Of a stretch of 64,000 nucleotides of DNA, positions 14,722-22,822 are shown one piece after another. Origin of the DNA: Bordetella ansorpii (lineage in GTDB: Bacteria; Pseudomonadota; Gammaproteobacteria; Burkholderiales; Burkholderiaceae_B). The position numbers and the translations under genes were made by a program. The notes under the pieces were generated by a model. The model had not been told where the DNA came from. It ran no database searches and worked only from the letters and a program-made list of their open reading frames with translations. Where the stretch lies: NCBI RefSeq assembly GCF_900078705.1, contig NZ_FKIF01000008.1, positions 310,001-374,000 on the forward strand, written 5' to 3'. Position 1 is the stretch's first letter; each line of letters starts with the position of its first letter.

Positions 14722-14977
14722 ACCTTACCACGGCGCGCCGGCCTGCAAGGGGGCATTCATAAAGCCCGGCGCCGCTGCGCGCGCCGACCTTTACAAACCT
14801 TCCCCCTTTTCCGGCGGGCGCGCCGTGGTCGCGGACGGCAGGGCGACGAACTAACAGGACGGGCGGCAAGAGCTTAGATGCCACCGCACTGCGAAGCCCC
14901 CGCTCGAACCCCCACACGGGGGCTCGGAATCTTCAGGCCAGGTCAGCACGACCATCTCGCCTTCAAAGGAACAGACC
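14722..14977 (+). promoter_or_regulatory. Structured leader, family II, copy B
   Basis: It follows copy A block by block: anchor ACCTTACCACGGCG (14722-14735), CAAGGGGGCATTCATAAA, an imperfect version of the hairpin, TTACAAACCTTCCCC, an ACAGGACGGGCGGCA block, hairpin CCCCCAC/CGGGGG at 14910-14922, and GAATCTTCAGGCC plus GGTCAGC (14927-14947). AAAGGA precedes the ATG. Confidence 0.65.
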
Positions 14978-15661
14978 ATGAACTCTCCGACACCATCAGC
15001 AATCCCGGCCGATCTGCTCGCCTACGTGCGGCGCGAGCTATTGGAAGCCTCACCCGTACAGATTGCCGGCCTGCTGTACGACCTAAGCGACGGCGAAATC
15101 GCAGGCGGCATCGAGAACGATTGGCCCTCCCAACAAGAGCGCCCGGAACGTGACCCGCTCGTCGCAGCAGTGGGCATTGCCCGTGCCGAATTTCGTGCCG
15201 CGCATCCTGACGTGTTGGCACCCGAGGAACTGTTGCACGCATTGCGAGGCCAGGTGGCAACGCGGCTGTTCTTGGAGCCCGACGATGAGGCGTTTATGGC
15301 GCAGTTCGGCAACAGGGGCAGGTCCATACCCGACGCCATCTGCTTGCGCATGCTCATCGAACGCGCCATCGTTCGACGCGCCGCGCAAGACCTGCTGGCA
15401 GCCGGTTGCGAACTCCGCATTCACGATGGCGAGCCCTGGGCCTGCCCTCTCACCTCCGATCTGGCCGACGTGATGAACGCTGTCATGGCGACCGATGAAG
15501 ACCTGATGTTTGTCTTCTCGCCGACGGATCGCCACCCGCGCGTTATCAGGTTCGTCTACGGCAACGACGGCTGGGACGTGATCGCCGACTACCACACCAG
15601 CTTGGAGCGCTTGCTGGCTGGGGCAGATGCACTGGCCGAGCGTTTTGCCGACCTGCTCTAG
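14978..15661 (+). CDS. Hypothetical protein, 227 residues
   Basis: A soluble, mostly helical acidic protein with no signal peptide. The N-terminal part (IPADLLAYVRRELLEASPVQ, then YDLSDGEIAGGIENDWP) and the central DAICLRMLIERAIVRRAAQD look like helical packing. The C-terminal part (DLMFVFSPTDRHPRVIRFVY) has beta strands. No known family is recognised. It is certainly a gene: strong codon bias, AAAGGA before the start, and a family-II leader shared with the ssb operon. That implies co-regulation with DNA-processing functions. Confidence 0.75.
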   Translation: MNSPTPSAIPADLLAYVRRELLEASPVQIAGLLYDLSDGEIAGGIENDWPSQQERPERDPLVAAVGIARAEFRAAHPDVLAPEELLHALRGQVATRLFLEPDDEAFMAQFGNRGRSIPDAICLRMLIERAIVRRAAQDLLAAGCELRIHDGEPWACPLTSDLADVMNAVMATDEDLMFVFSPTDRHPRVIRFVYGNDGWDVIADYHTSLERLLAGADALAERFADLL

Positions 15662-15802
15662 ATGGCGCATCGTCAGCCCATGCCGGGCTGCGGCCTGGCG
15701 CCTGGCACGGGCTGGTCAGGCCGATGTCATCTTCCCAACCGGCAGGGCTATAGACGCCTTCGGATTGCGTCACGCCGGAACCATGCCTTTATGTCGGGCT
15801 CT

Positions 15803-15848
15803 GAATCTCCAGCCGAGGTCAGCCTTGGCACGCTCAGGAGCAGAATGC
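15803..15848 (+). promoter_or_regulatory. Short leader element related to family II
   Basis: GAATCTCCAGCC plus GGTCAGC at 15803-15823 repeats the last conserved block of the family-II leaders with two changes, at a similar distance from an AGGAG and ATG. The upstream blocks are not clearly present. Confidence 0.5.
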
Positions 15849-16109
15849 ATGAACAGGATCATTTCCTACACCTATATTGCGCGTACCTGGCGAATGACCC
15901 GCCTCTTGGCGCGGCGTGACATTAGCTGGCACAGCTACAAGCTGTCGTTGCGCCCGACGCAGGTCACTGTCGCCACGGTGCAGGGTTGCCAGGTGTTCTG
16001 TGACCGCGACGATGAGCGTCTGTTTTTCGGCCTGGACGCCTCGGAGCCCGTCATAACCGACGCAGATAGGCAGCGTGAGGCTGGCATCGATTCCAGCCTA
16101 GAACCTTGA
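15849..16109 (+). CDS. Hypothetical protein, 86 residues
   Basis: A small protein (MNRIISYTYIARTWRMTRLL, then SYKLSLRPTQVTVATVQGCQ, then FFGLDASEPVITDADRQREA). It is mixed alpha/beta with a basic N terminus and acidic C terminus. No membrane segment, signal peptide or known family is seen. The start at 15849 follows CAGGAG and the short family-II-like leader element; the longer frame upstream runs out of the preceding gene and is not coding. Confidence 0.6.
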   Translation: MNRIISYTYIARTWRMTRLLARRDISWHSYKLSLRPTQVTVATVQGCQVFCDRDDERLFFGLDASEPVITDADRQREAGIDSSLEP

Positions 16110-16657
16110 CCCAAGGTTGCTTTAGGCGTGCGATGGCGGCCTGCGGCATCCCCACCAGCCGATGGCTGGTGGGGCCGTCTGGCTGACGCTGCGGGGCGCG
16201 CTGCGCCAGCCCCGCCAGGCTCCCCGACCCTTAAGGATCGGCCACCGCAGGGCGGCGGCACGGCCCTTAAGGCTTTCGGAAAGCCTCACACATGACGCAC
16301 CCGGCGGGTGCTGCAAGTGCTTGATTTTGCAGCAGTGCCTTTCTCGTCCGAGAAAAACGCCGTGCCACACTATGGGCACAGACTTCGCGATGAGCCAAGC
16401 CTGGCGCGGCTTCGCTGTGGCACAGTCGTCGCCAGTCGGCGCTGCGGCGCTTGCGTGCATGCCGGAGTGGGTCAAACAGGTGCTGTGTTGGCGTTGAACC
16501 GGCTGCGCGGCGATTCGTTTAGGCGCCAGACCGATTCGTCGGGGCGTCACAGTGGCGGCGGTGAGGTGCCAGACCGGCGGCGCTGCGATGGCGTAGGCCA
16601 CGTGGCGGCCGCAGGCGCGCACCGCTAACCGCTGGTCGACTGCCTGTACATGCCACT
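16110..16657. other. Noncoding region with hairpin and short repeats
   Basis: No convincing gene is seen. CCCCACCAGCC (16150-16160) and its exact complement (16164-16174) form an 11-bp stem with a three-base loop, a likely terminator for the preceding gene. CCCTTAAGG occurs twice, at 16228-16236 and 16264-16272. A GGCTTTCGGAAAGCC palindrome lies at 16271-16285. The rest, 16300-16657, is unassigned. Confidence 0.5.
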
Positions 16658-16957
16658 TCAAGCGGTGTCGCGGAGGGAGCGGGCGGTACGACCAGGGTCT
16701 TGCCTGCAATCCAAGACACGCCAGACCTGGATCTCGTCGTCCTGGAGGCGATAGTAGATGGCATACGGGAAGCGATCGGACAGCGCACGGAAATAGCCGA
16801 AAACCTTCAGATGGATACCCGCGTACAGCAGCAAAGCGTCGATGTCAGAAAACAGCGAGTCCAGGAAGTAGTCGCCAAGCCCTTCCTGCTGCCTTTCGTA
16901 AAATTGCCGTCCCCTGTCGAGGTCTTCGATCGCCAGGGATAGGATGCGCAGTTTCAA
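16658..16957 (-). CDS. ParE/RelE-superfamily toxin
   Basis: A 99-residue protein of typical ParE size. LRILSLAIEDLDRGRQFYER and GDYFLDSLFSDIDALLLYAG are the two N-terminal helices, followed by the strands FPYAIYYRLQDDEIQVWRVL, DCRQDP and the C-terminal tail. ParE-type proteins poison DNA gyrase; RelE-type relatives cut mRNA. The start is taken as TTG at 16957, which overlaps the antitoxin stop as TTGA. The longer ATG frame would extend 14 residues into the antitoxin gene and breaks the homology. Confidence 0.85.
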   Translation of the reverse strand: MKLRILSLAIEDLDRGRQFYERQQEGLGDYFLDSLFSDIDALLLYAGIHLKVFGYFRALSDRFPYAIYYRLQDDEIQVWRVLDCRQDPGRTARSLRDTA

Positions 16958-17166
16958 GACCGCGCACGCTGGCGCAGCGTGTCTTTGGCCTCTGCCCAAT
17001 CAACCATGCGCGCCGAACCGTTCGAAAGTTCGGTCTCGGCCTGTTGGAGCGCCTCGTTGTGCCAGATGGGAGAAGTCAGATCGGCGGCATTGGCTGACAG
17101 GTCACGCCAGAGTGCCTCCATGACGCGGAGCTTCTCGGCACGGGATAGGTTTTCAAGGGTGAACAT
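16954..17166 (-). CDS. Addiction-module antitoxin, partner of ParE-type toxin
   Basis: A 70-residue protein with LSRAEKLRVMEALWRDLSA and ending SPIWHNEALQQAETELSNGS, the pattern of the short addiction-module protein family whose members pair with ParE/RelE toxins. It lies immediately upstream of the toxin gene with stop/start overlap. It is expected to neutralise the toxin and, like other members, may bind its own promoter in the 119-base gap upstream. Confidence 0.85.
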   Translation of the reverse strand: MFTLENLSRAEKLRVMEALWRDLSANAADLTSPIWHNEALQQAETELSNGSARMVDWAEAKDTLRQRARS

Positions 17167-17285
17167 GGCGACTTCCTCGACATTATTGGCGAAGTGGTGT
17201 CCATTTTAGCGGATCGCACCTTGCCCAGGACCGATGGCCGTCAAGGGCATCGGCTGTGGTAGGTAAACACCGCGGCGCTTCGCTA

Positions 17286-20117
17286 TCAGCGGGCTGCGGT
17301 CATTTCGGCTGCCGCCGGCTCCAACACCGGCGCTTTTTGTCTTGCGGGCCGGCGCAACCCGATGTCCAACGCGGCGCTCTTGTCTTCGCGCCGGTCGGCG
17401 GCGGCGGGAAGCTTAGATTTGCTGTTGGTGTATATCTCCGCGGAGTGGCGTGCCCGTGAGATACCCACGTAATAAACGTCCGACTTAGTGGTCCTGCTGT
17501 AGCTCTCCGCGTTGATGAGTACGCGATCAGCGGTCAGGCCCTGCGCACTATGCACTGTCGTCGCGTAGGCTCTATCCAGATGAACCGGATGGTCCGCGGG
17601 CAGGGTGACTGTCCGAGCATTGTTTCGGATCGTGATCGTGTTGGGCGAGACGCCCACGACTTCAAAGCGGCCACCGTTGACCAAGTCGCGTGCGGCGTCG
17701 TTGCGCGTGACTCGAACCCAGGAGCCCACCGACAGTTCAGCGCGTACCGGCTGGTACACAGAGAGCCTGGTTGCCCGAAGGGGATTGAAGGTGAGCCTTT
17801 CCGCTGTCGACAGGTTTTCCACCGTCAAGGCGTTGCGCATCGTGTCCCGACCCACGATGCGATAGGCTTGGCCGGCTTCCAGTCCCGACGCATAGCTGCG
17901 CTCGGGCTGGATGACATCTCCGTCTACGTAATAGCGGGCGTAGCGGCGCTGTGCCTGCGTCGTATCGCGGCGCGTCAGAAGGTCGTATTCATGGCCTTTC
18001 CCGTCCAGGCCGGATGCTTCGTGGACCGCCTGGTTGATCCGATTGCGCGAATCGTTCGTACCGGTCAGGATGAGCGTGTCGCCGCCCACCTGCACGTAGC
18101 GGGCGGCAACTCCCCAGTACCGCTTGCCATCGTCAGCAATCTCATGGACTGATTGCAGGATGCCCAGCGAGGCCGATGCCTTGCCCTCTGCTGCCAGCTC
18201 GACAGCGCGTCGCAACCTGGGATCATCCTGGCGCACGATCTCAGACATGCGAGCCGTGGCCATGCCAGCGTCTTGGAGTTGATGAAATGGCCTGCCCGCC
18301 TCAACAGCTTTGGTCTGCTCGGTGTCGCCCAGCAATACCGTGCGCGCGCCAGCCGACTCCACGCGCTGGAGCAACTTCTCCATCAGTCTGCTGGGAACAA
18401 CCCCTGCCTCGTCGACGACCAGAATCGTGCGCTCGTCCAGCTCAAGCCTCGCCGCGTTACGGGCTTCGAGCATGGACGCCACTGTGTTGGCTTCTATACC
18501 CAGTTCTCGTAGTGCTCGGACCTGTCCGCCATAAGAGGCCAGCGCGTGAAGCTTGTATCCATTGGCCTCGGCAAGTGCTTTGACCTGAGCGAGCATGTAG
18601 GATTTGCCGGTGCCGGCAAGGCCCTGCACGCCCACAACGCGGTGCGCTGTGCCCAATATCATTTCCGAAGCCGCGCGTTGTCCAGGTTTCAAAGACAGCC
18701 CAGCGAGTTGTGTGGCCAGCCGCGGTGCGTCGATGATCGGCGTAACCTGACCTCGGCCTTCGCGCTCGATTTGCAGGATTCTTTTCTCGCGCGTGCGTGC
18801 GGCCTCCGTTGTGAAGTGCGGCTCCACGGCGACGAGTTGCCCGCGAGCGATAAGGTCACGTACCGATGCCGCCGCTTCCTTCGGCGTCAATCCCGAGCGA
18901 ATCAAGGTTTGGTTCCACGCGGCCTTGTCGCGTACCGTGCCAAACTCCTGGGATGCCTCTCGATAAAGCTGGGTGCCTAAGATCAGGCGCCCTGCATTGG
19001 TCTGCCGGCGTATCTCGGTCTCAATGGTGTGTGTGTCAGTGCGCCCGCCAACATGCCCGAGCGCCGTTGAAAGCAGCGCGCTTGCACTCATGTTCGCTTC
19101 GCGTTCCGTCAGGTGACGAATTGCCCAGTTCACGGCGTGCTCGGCGATACCTTGCCCAGTATTGACCCGCAAGCCCGAGGATGTTTCTTGGCCCAAGTTC
19201 CGATCGTGCGTCCGCAGCGGTCGCATCAGCTCCAAACCGGCCTCTCGGGCCTGCTGTTCCCAGGCGGCCTGTAGTACCGCGCGGGGCAAGTCTGTCGCCT
19301 TCGCCTGGCGGGTGGCCAGCGTAATCGCTTGCTTCGTGCCGTGGCTGGCTGTTTCGCGCGTCAGGTGGCGATGCTGAAGTTCGGCGTTGATCTGCGCAGT
19401 CCGCTTCGAAAAAACTTCGATCTGCTGACGCGAGATGTGCGCCAGCTCGATATGGCGTCCTTCCAGTCGTATGGAGTAGCCCGATAGCTGTAGCTGTCGA
19501 GCCAGTTCGTTGGTGTAGATGGCGTCGAGCAGGTTGCGGGCGCGGAATATTTCTTCGTTCGACATCGCCACCCATTTGCCGTCGGCGCGTTGGGTCAGGT
19601 TCATCACGATCGCGTGCGTGTGCAACTGTGGGTCCGGCGGCGCACCCTTGGTGGGACGTGCTGTCTCGTGGCGCCATGTCGCGGCCACGATGTTGCCGGT
19701 ACTCTCGATATGTACTCGGCCGTCCACGCGCTGGCGGGCATAGGCGTAATGACGTTCCATATGAGCCAGCGCGGCTTCGACGGCCCGATCATGAGCAGCC
19801 ACCACGGCTGGGTCCTTTCCGACCAGCGCCTGAATCGTCACCGATTTCGGCGCCGAGAATGTCAGGTCCAGTCCTGCGCGTGCACGAGCATCGGACCGAA
19901 TGGATTTGGCCAGGGCGACGCCTTCACCGAATTCGCCGCGCAGTGCAGCGCGGAATTGCTCGGGATCGACGGGGCCGGACAGACCCAGGGCGGCTGCTCC
20001 GCGGCCGAGCCAGCGGGACGCATCGCCATCGCGGCTGTAATAGTCGTCTTTCTGCTCCGCGTAGTAGTGCGTCGTTTTGGCGGCCGCACTCCTATGCAAT
20101 ACCTTGCGGGAGATCAT
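17286..20117 (-). CDS. traI: TrwC-type conjugative relaxase-helicase (MobF family)
   Basis: A 943-residue protein. The relaxase domain carries tyrosine pairs at 18/19 and 26/27, the positions of the catalytic tyrosines of TrwC, and LDLTFSAPKSVTIQA (83-97). The metal-binding triad is His150 with PQLHTHAIVMN (His166, His168). The helicase domain has Walker A GLAGTGKS (499-506) and a later ILVVDEAG Walker B, and C-terminal VHSAQGLTADRV is typical of RecD-like helicases. It nicks the transfer origin, stays on the 5' end and unwinds the strand. The ATG at 20117 is chosen because it gives the family N terminus. It overlaps the coupling-protein gene by 26 bases. Confidence 0.96.
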   Translation of the reverse strand: MISRKVLHRSAAAKTTHYYAEQKDDYYSRDGDASRWLGRGAAALGLSGPVDPEQFRAALRGEFGEGVALAKSIRSDARARAGLDLTFSAPKSVTIQALVGKDPAVVAAHDRAVEAALAHMERHYAYARQRVDGRVHIESTGNIVAATWRHETARPTKGAPPDPQLHTHAIVMNLTQRADGKWVAMSNEEIFRARNLLDAIYTNELARQLQLSGYSIRLEGRHIELAHISRQQIEVFSKRTAQINAELQHRHLTRETASHGTKQAITLATRQAKATDLPRAVLQAAWEQQAREAGLELMRPLRTHDRNLGQETSSGLRVNTGQGIAEHAVNWAIRHLTEREANMSASALLSTALGHVGGRTDTHTIETEIRRQTNAGRLILGTQLYREASQEFGTVRDKAAWNQTLIRSGLTPKEAAASVRDLIARGQLVAVEPHFTTEAARTREKRILQIEREGRGQVTPIIDAPRLATQLAGLSLKPGQRAASEMILGTAHRVVGVQGLAGTGKSYMLAQVKALAEANGYKLHALASYGGQVRALRELGIEANTVASMLEARNAARLELDERTILVVDEAGVVPSRLMEKLLQRVESAGARTVLLGDTEQTKAVEAGRPFHQLQDAGMATARMSEIVRQDDPRLRRAVELAAEGKASASLGILQSVHEIADDGKRYWGVAARYVQVGGDTLILTGTNDSRNRINQAVHEASGLDGKGHEYDLLTRRDTTQAQRRYARYYVDGDVIQPERSYASGLEAGQAYRIVGRDTMRNALTVENLSTAERLTFNPLRATRLSVYQPVRAELSVGSWVRVTRNDAARDLVNGGRFEVVGVSPNTITIRNNARTVTLPADHPVHLDRAYATTVHSAQGLTADRVLINAESYSRTTKSDVYYVGISRARHSAEIYTNSKSKLPAAADRREDKSAALDIGLRRPARQKAPVLEPAAAEMTAAR

Positions 20118-21690
20118 CGGGTGCCTCTGCGGAGGGGAGGGTTGACGAGATCCGATGCGACTCGATGAAAGCGGGCGTGCGCTCGACAAATTGCATCGGT
20201 TTAAGCACGAAACGGGAGATCGGCCGCGCGCCGGAGAATGCGAGATAGCCGTTTAGGTCGGGCAGCGTCTGCACCTGCGCAGGCGTCACGACGCGCTCTG
20301 TGCTCCTGACCATGCGTTCGCCGGTCGTGCGGCTGCCGATTTGTCGGCTGTCGGTGTATTCGGGCCTGGCCACTTCGTGTTCGCCCAGGCTCTTGGACAT
20401 TTCGTCGGCCGTTTCGGGATCGGTTTTTGAACCACCGAGCACGACCAGCGAGCGGAACGATGCGCGGATCGTTTGCGCAACACGCTCGCCGTAGATGCTG
20501 GCCAACTGCGACACGCTTTGCAGGCCGGCGACGATGCGCAGCCCATGCTTGCGGCCTTTCGTCAGCGCGTCCTCAAGCGTGGGCAACTTCTCCAGCGACG
20601 CCAACTCGTCGATCACCAGCCACCACCGGCGGTAGTAGTTCTCGGGCATCGACAGGATGGATGTGCAGAACACGTCGACCCAGGCAGAAACCAGTGGCTT
20701 CATGGCGGGCGCCATGTCCTGACGCCAGGTGATGAAAAGATTGCCGCCGCGCTCATCCTCCATCCAGTCGCGGATGCTGAAGTTGCCCGGGGGCATGCTC
20801 ATGTGCTCGCTCAGCTTGTTCGACAGGACGAACCGCGCGGACGTCAGGGCCTTGCTGGCTTCGTTCGAACCCGCGAACAATGATTCCGCCAGCGTGCCGG
20901 TCAGAAAAGCCCGCAGGTCCTGATGGTCGGCAATCGTGCACCAGCGAAAAAGCTGCTCGATGGAGGGGCAGCCGAGCGAGAACAGCTTGCGGGCCGCTTC
21001 GCGCAACAGCAGCCTGCCGAACTCGTTCCATTCTTCCGCGTTGGCGTCCGCGCCCAATGGCACTACCGACTTGGCGAACCTTTTCCAGTCGTAGTCCGCC
21101 CGCACCTCGTTAAAGAAGCTCCATCCTTCGGTGCGGGAGTCGTAGGGATTGAGCACGACGTCCCCGGGCCGCCAGAATTTGGAGAGCAAATCGCCATTGG
21201 GATCGACCAGGACCATGCGGTCGCCTCGCCGAAGCGCCGAAAAGACGAGCCGCCGCAGCAAGATCGTCTTGCCGCTGCCGGTGGCGCCGTTGAGCAACAG
21301 GTGCAGCGTCTCAATCCTTGTGGGCATCGGTACGCCAGCGACATCGATTTGGCTGCGGAACCATTCGCTGCATGCGCGTCGCAATGAGCGGTAAGGTACG
21401 ACGCGAGTACCTCGGATGAACTTCCGATATCCCGCCCCGTCGTAGCCTTCCGTGTGCGACCTGTCGCGCAACAGGGTGATGATGATGAGCAGCGCGAGGG
21501 CAACGCCCGCGCCAATGGCCCACATCAGAATCGGGTAATCCGGTGTGGCGCGAACGGCCGCAGAAAGGATTCGATAATCCAGTTGCCGTATGCTGATCCC
21601 GCTGGTGTAGATGATGCAGGTCAGCCAACTGGAAAGGGGGCAAAGCACGAGGGCCAGCACGGAAAGGCGCCGGCGTATGTCGGGTGCCAT
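20092..21690 (-). CDS. trwB: TrwB/TraD-type conjugative coupling protein (VirD4 family)
   Basis: A 532-residue protein with two N-terminal membrane segments (LSVLALVLCPLSSWLTCIIY and ILMWAIGAGVALALLIIITL). The motor domain follows with Walker A NGATGSGKT, a Walker B-like MVLVDPNGD, and WWLVIDELASLEKLPTLEDA. It links the relaxosome to the type IV secretion channel at the inner membrane and pumps DNA. The ATG at 21690 follows GAGGTG. A GTG three codons earlier overlaps that site and is less likely. The order stb genes, coupling protein, relaxase recalls R388, but no TrwA gene lies between them. Confidence 0.95.
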   Translation of the reverse strand: MAPDIRRRLSVLALVLCPLSSWLTCIIYTSGISIRQLDYRILSAAVRATPDYPILMWAIGAGVALALLIIITLLRDRSHTEGYDGAGYRKFIRGTRVVPYRSLRRACSEWFRSQIDVAGVPMPTRIETLHLLLNGATGSGKTILLRRLVFSALRRGDRMVLVDPNGDLLSKFWRPGDVVLNPYDSRTEGWSFFNEVRADYDWKRFAKSVVPLGADANAEEWNEFGRLLLREAARKLFSLGCPSIEQLFRWCTIADHQDLRAFLTGTLAESLFAGSNEASKALTSARFVLSNKLSEHMSMPPGNFSIRDWMEDERGGNLFITWRQDMAPAMKPLVSAWVDVFCTSILSMPENYYRRWWLVIDELASLEKLPTLEDALTKGRKHGLRIVAGLQSVSQLASIYGERVAQTIRASFRSLVVLGGSKTDPETADEMSKSLGEHEVARPEYTDSRQIGSRTTGERMVRSTERVVTPAQVQTLPDLNGYLAFSGARPISRFVLKPMQFVERTPAFIESHRISSTLPSAEAPDDLPQGIA

Positions 21691-21705
21691 GATGATCACC
21701 TCAAG

Positions 21706-22101
21706 TCATGGAGCGGCGATCCAGAGACCGCCCAAGGCAATGCCAGCCAGCGCTCCGCCTATGAATCCGGCGACCAGGCCCAGCACTGCGGTCAGCCAGG
21801 CGTGTCGGAGCGCTGCCTGCCTGTAGGAGACTGTTGCGGCTTGGAGTGCACGGGTAGCAAGGTCCATGTCGCGGGCGCTGCGCGAAAGTCTGCGTGCCGT
21901 TTCTTCGTCCGCAGAGGGGCCAGAGCTTGCTTCGGATACCTTGAGGCGAGCCTGGTCAGATTGGCCCTGGCTGCGTTGCATCAGCGCGTCCGCAGTCTTT
22001 ATCGCCGTCTCTACCCGATCCATGAGCGGGGCGATCTCGCCGAGTACATCGCGGTACAGCACATCCAGTTTGCTGCGGGGAGGGGGAGCTTGCTCGCTCA
22101 T
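21706..22101 (-). CDS. StbC-like membrane protein
   Basis: A 131-residue protein. A cytoplasmic helical part (LDVLYRDVLGEIAPLMDRVE, then SRSARDMDLATRALQAATV) leads to one long or two short C-terminal membrane segments (LTAVLGLVAGFIGGALAGIA). Position and shape fit StbC, the third gene of the stbABC operon of IncW-type plasmids, whose function is unclear. I name it by context, since no strong motif is visible. It lies 10 bases after the StbB-like gene and 15 before the coupling-protein gene. Confidence 0.6.
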   Translation of the reverse strand: MSEQAPPPRSKLDVLYRDVLGEIAPLMDRVETAIKTADALMQRSQGQSDQARLKVSEASSGPSADEETARRLSRSARDMDLATRALQAATVSYRQAALRHAWLTAVLGLVAGFIGGALAGIALGGLWIAAP

Positions 22102-22111
22102 GGCGGCTGGG

Positions 22112-22819
22112 TTAGGAGAGCAGCGCGGCAAAGACACTGTCGAGCTGCTGATGGACCGGGCGTGCCAGCGCGCGCAGCGCAATCAGTTCGGTGTAGCGCG
22201 CAATCTCCTTTTCGTCGGTAGGCTTGGCCTCGCGCAGCAATTGGCGGTAGTCGGTGGTGTCGGCCAGGACTTCGGAGATAGTGATGCGGCGATTGGCCAG
22301 CAGGTCGAAAACGTCGTTGCGGTAGATGGCGGCCAGCGGATTGGGCTGGAAGGTCTGGTTGACCCGGGCGTAGCCGAAGATGGGCGCGAATTCGTCTCGA
22401 ACGTCTATCTCGACGCGATTGAAGACCACGCGAATTCGAGGCGCCTGAACCCCGAGTGCCACCAGCGCTTCGATGGTCTTAAGTGTTTCTCGCTGGGCTT
22501 TACCCGATGGGATGACGGGAAGCACGAAATAGTCGATCTCGTCATGCGACTGGTCATATCGGACCATGTGAGCCAGAAAATCCTCGACGTTGGTGGCCCC
22601 GACATCAACGATGGCAGCTTCGCAGGTCAGCAGCCGGCGGAACAACAGCCCGAACTGCTCACCGCGCATCTGTTCCACGGTCAGTCCCAGGTCTGCGCCG
22701 GTCTCGTTTGTCGATTCGACGGCGATGATGTCGGCGCTGGGAATTCTTGGCGCAAGCACGTGGCTGGCAACGACGGTCTTGCCGACCGAGCCGCTGTAGT
22801 TCAGAACAACGATGTTCAT
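22112..22819 (-). CDS. stbB: StbB-like ParA-family ATPase
   Basis: A 235-residue protein. MNIVVLNYSGSVGKTVVASH contains a deviant Walker A loop (GSVGKT), as in ParA/MinD-type ATPases. CEAAIVDVGAT is the Walker B-like strand, and RIRVVFNRVE fits the base-binding strand. It resembles R388 StbB, which is needed for conjugation and counteracts StbA in plasmid positioning. It lies three bases downstream of the StbA-like gene. The lysine at the start of the classic ParA loop (K-G-G) is absent, so ATP use may differ. Confidence 0.75.
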   Translation of the reverse strand: MNIVVLNYSGSVGKTVVASHVLAPRIPSADIIAVESTNETGADLGLTVEQMRGEQFGLLFRRLLTCEAAIVDVGATNVEDFLAHMVRYDQSHDEIDYFVLPVIPSGKAQRETLKTIEALVALGVQAPRIRVVFNRVEIDVRDEFAPIFGYARVNQTFQPNPLAAIYRNDVFDLLANRRITISEVLADTTDYRQLLREAKPTDEKEIARYTELIALRALARPVHQQLDSVFAALLS

Positions 22820-22822
22820 GGG

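Noticed and set aside
16122-16709. Minus-strand frame of 195 codons in the gap before the ParE-type toxin
   Set aside because: It overlaps the toxin gene, runs through a perfect hairpin and has an unusual His/Trp/Cys-rich composition. No ribosome-binding site was seen.
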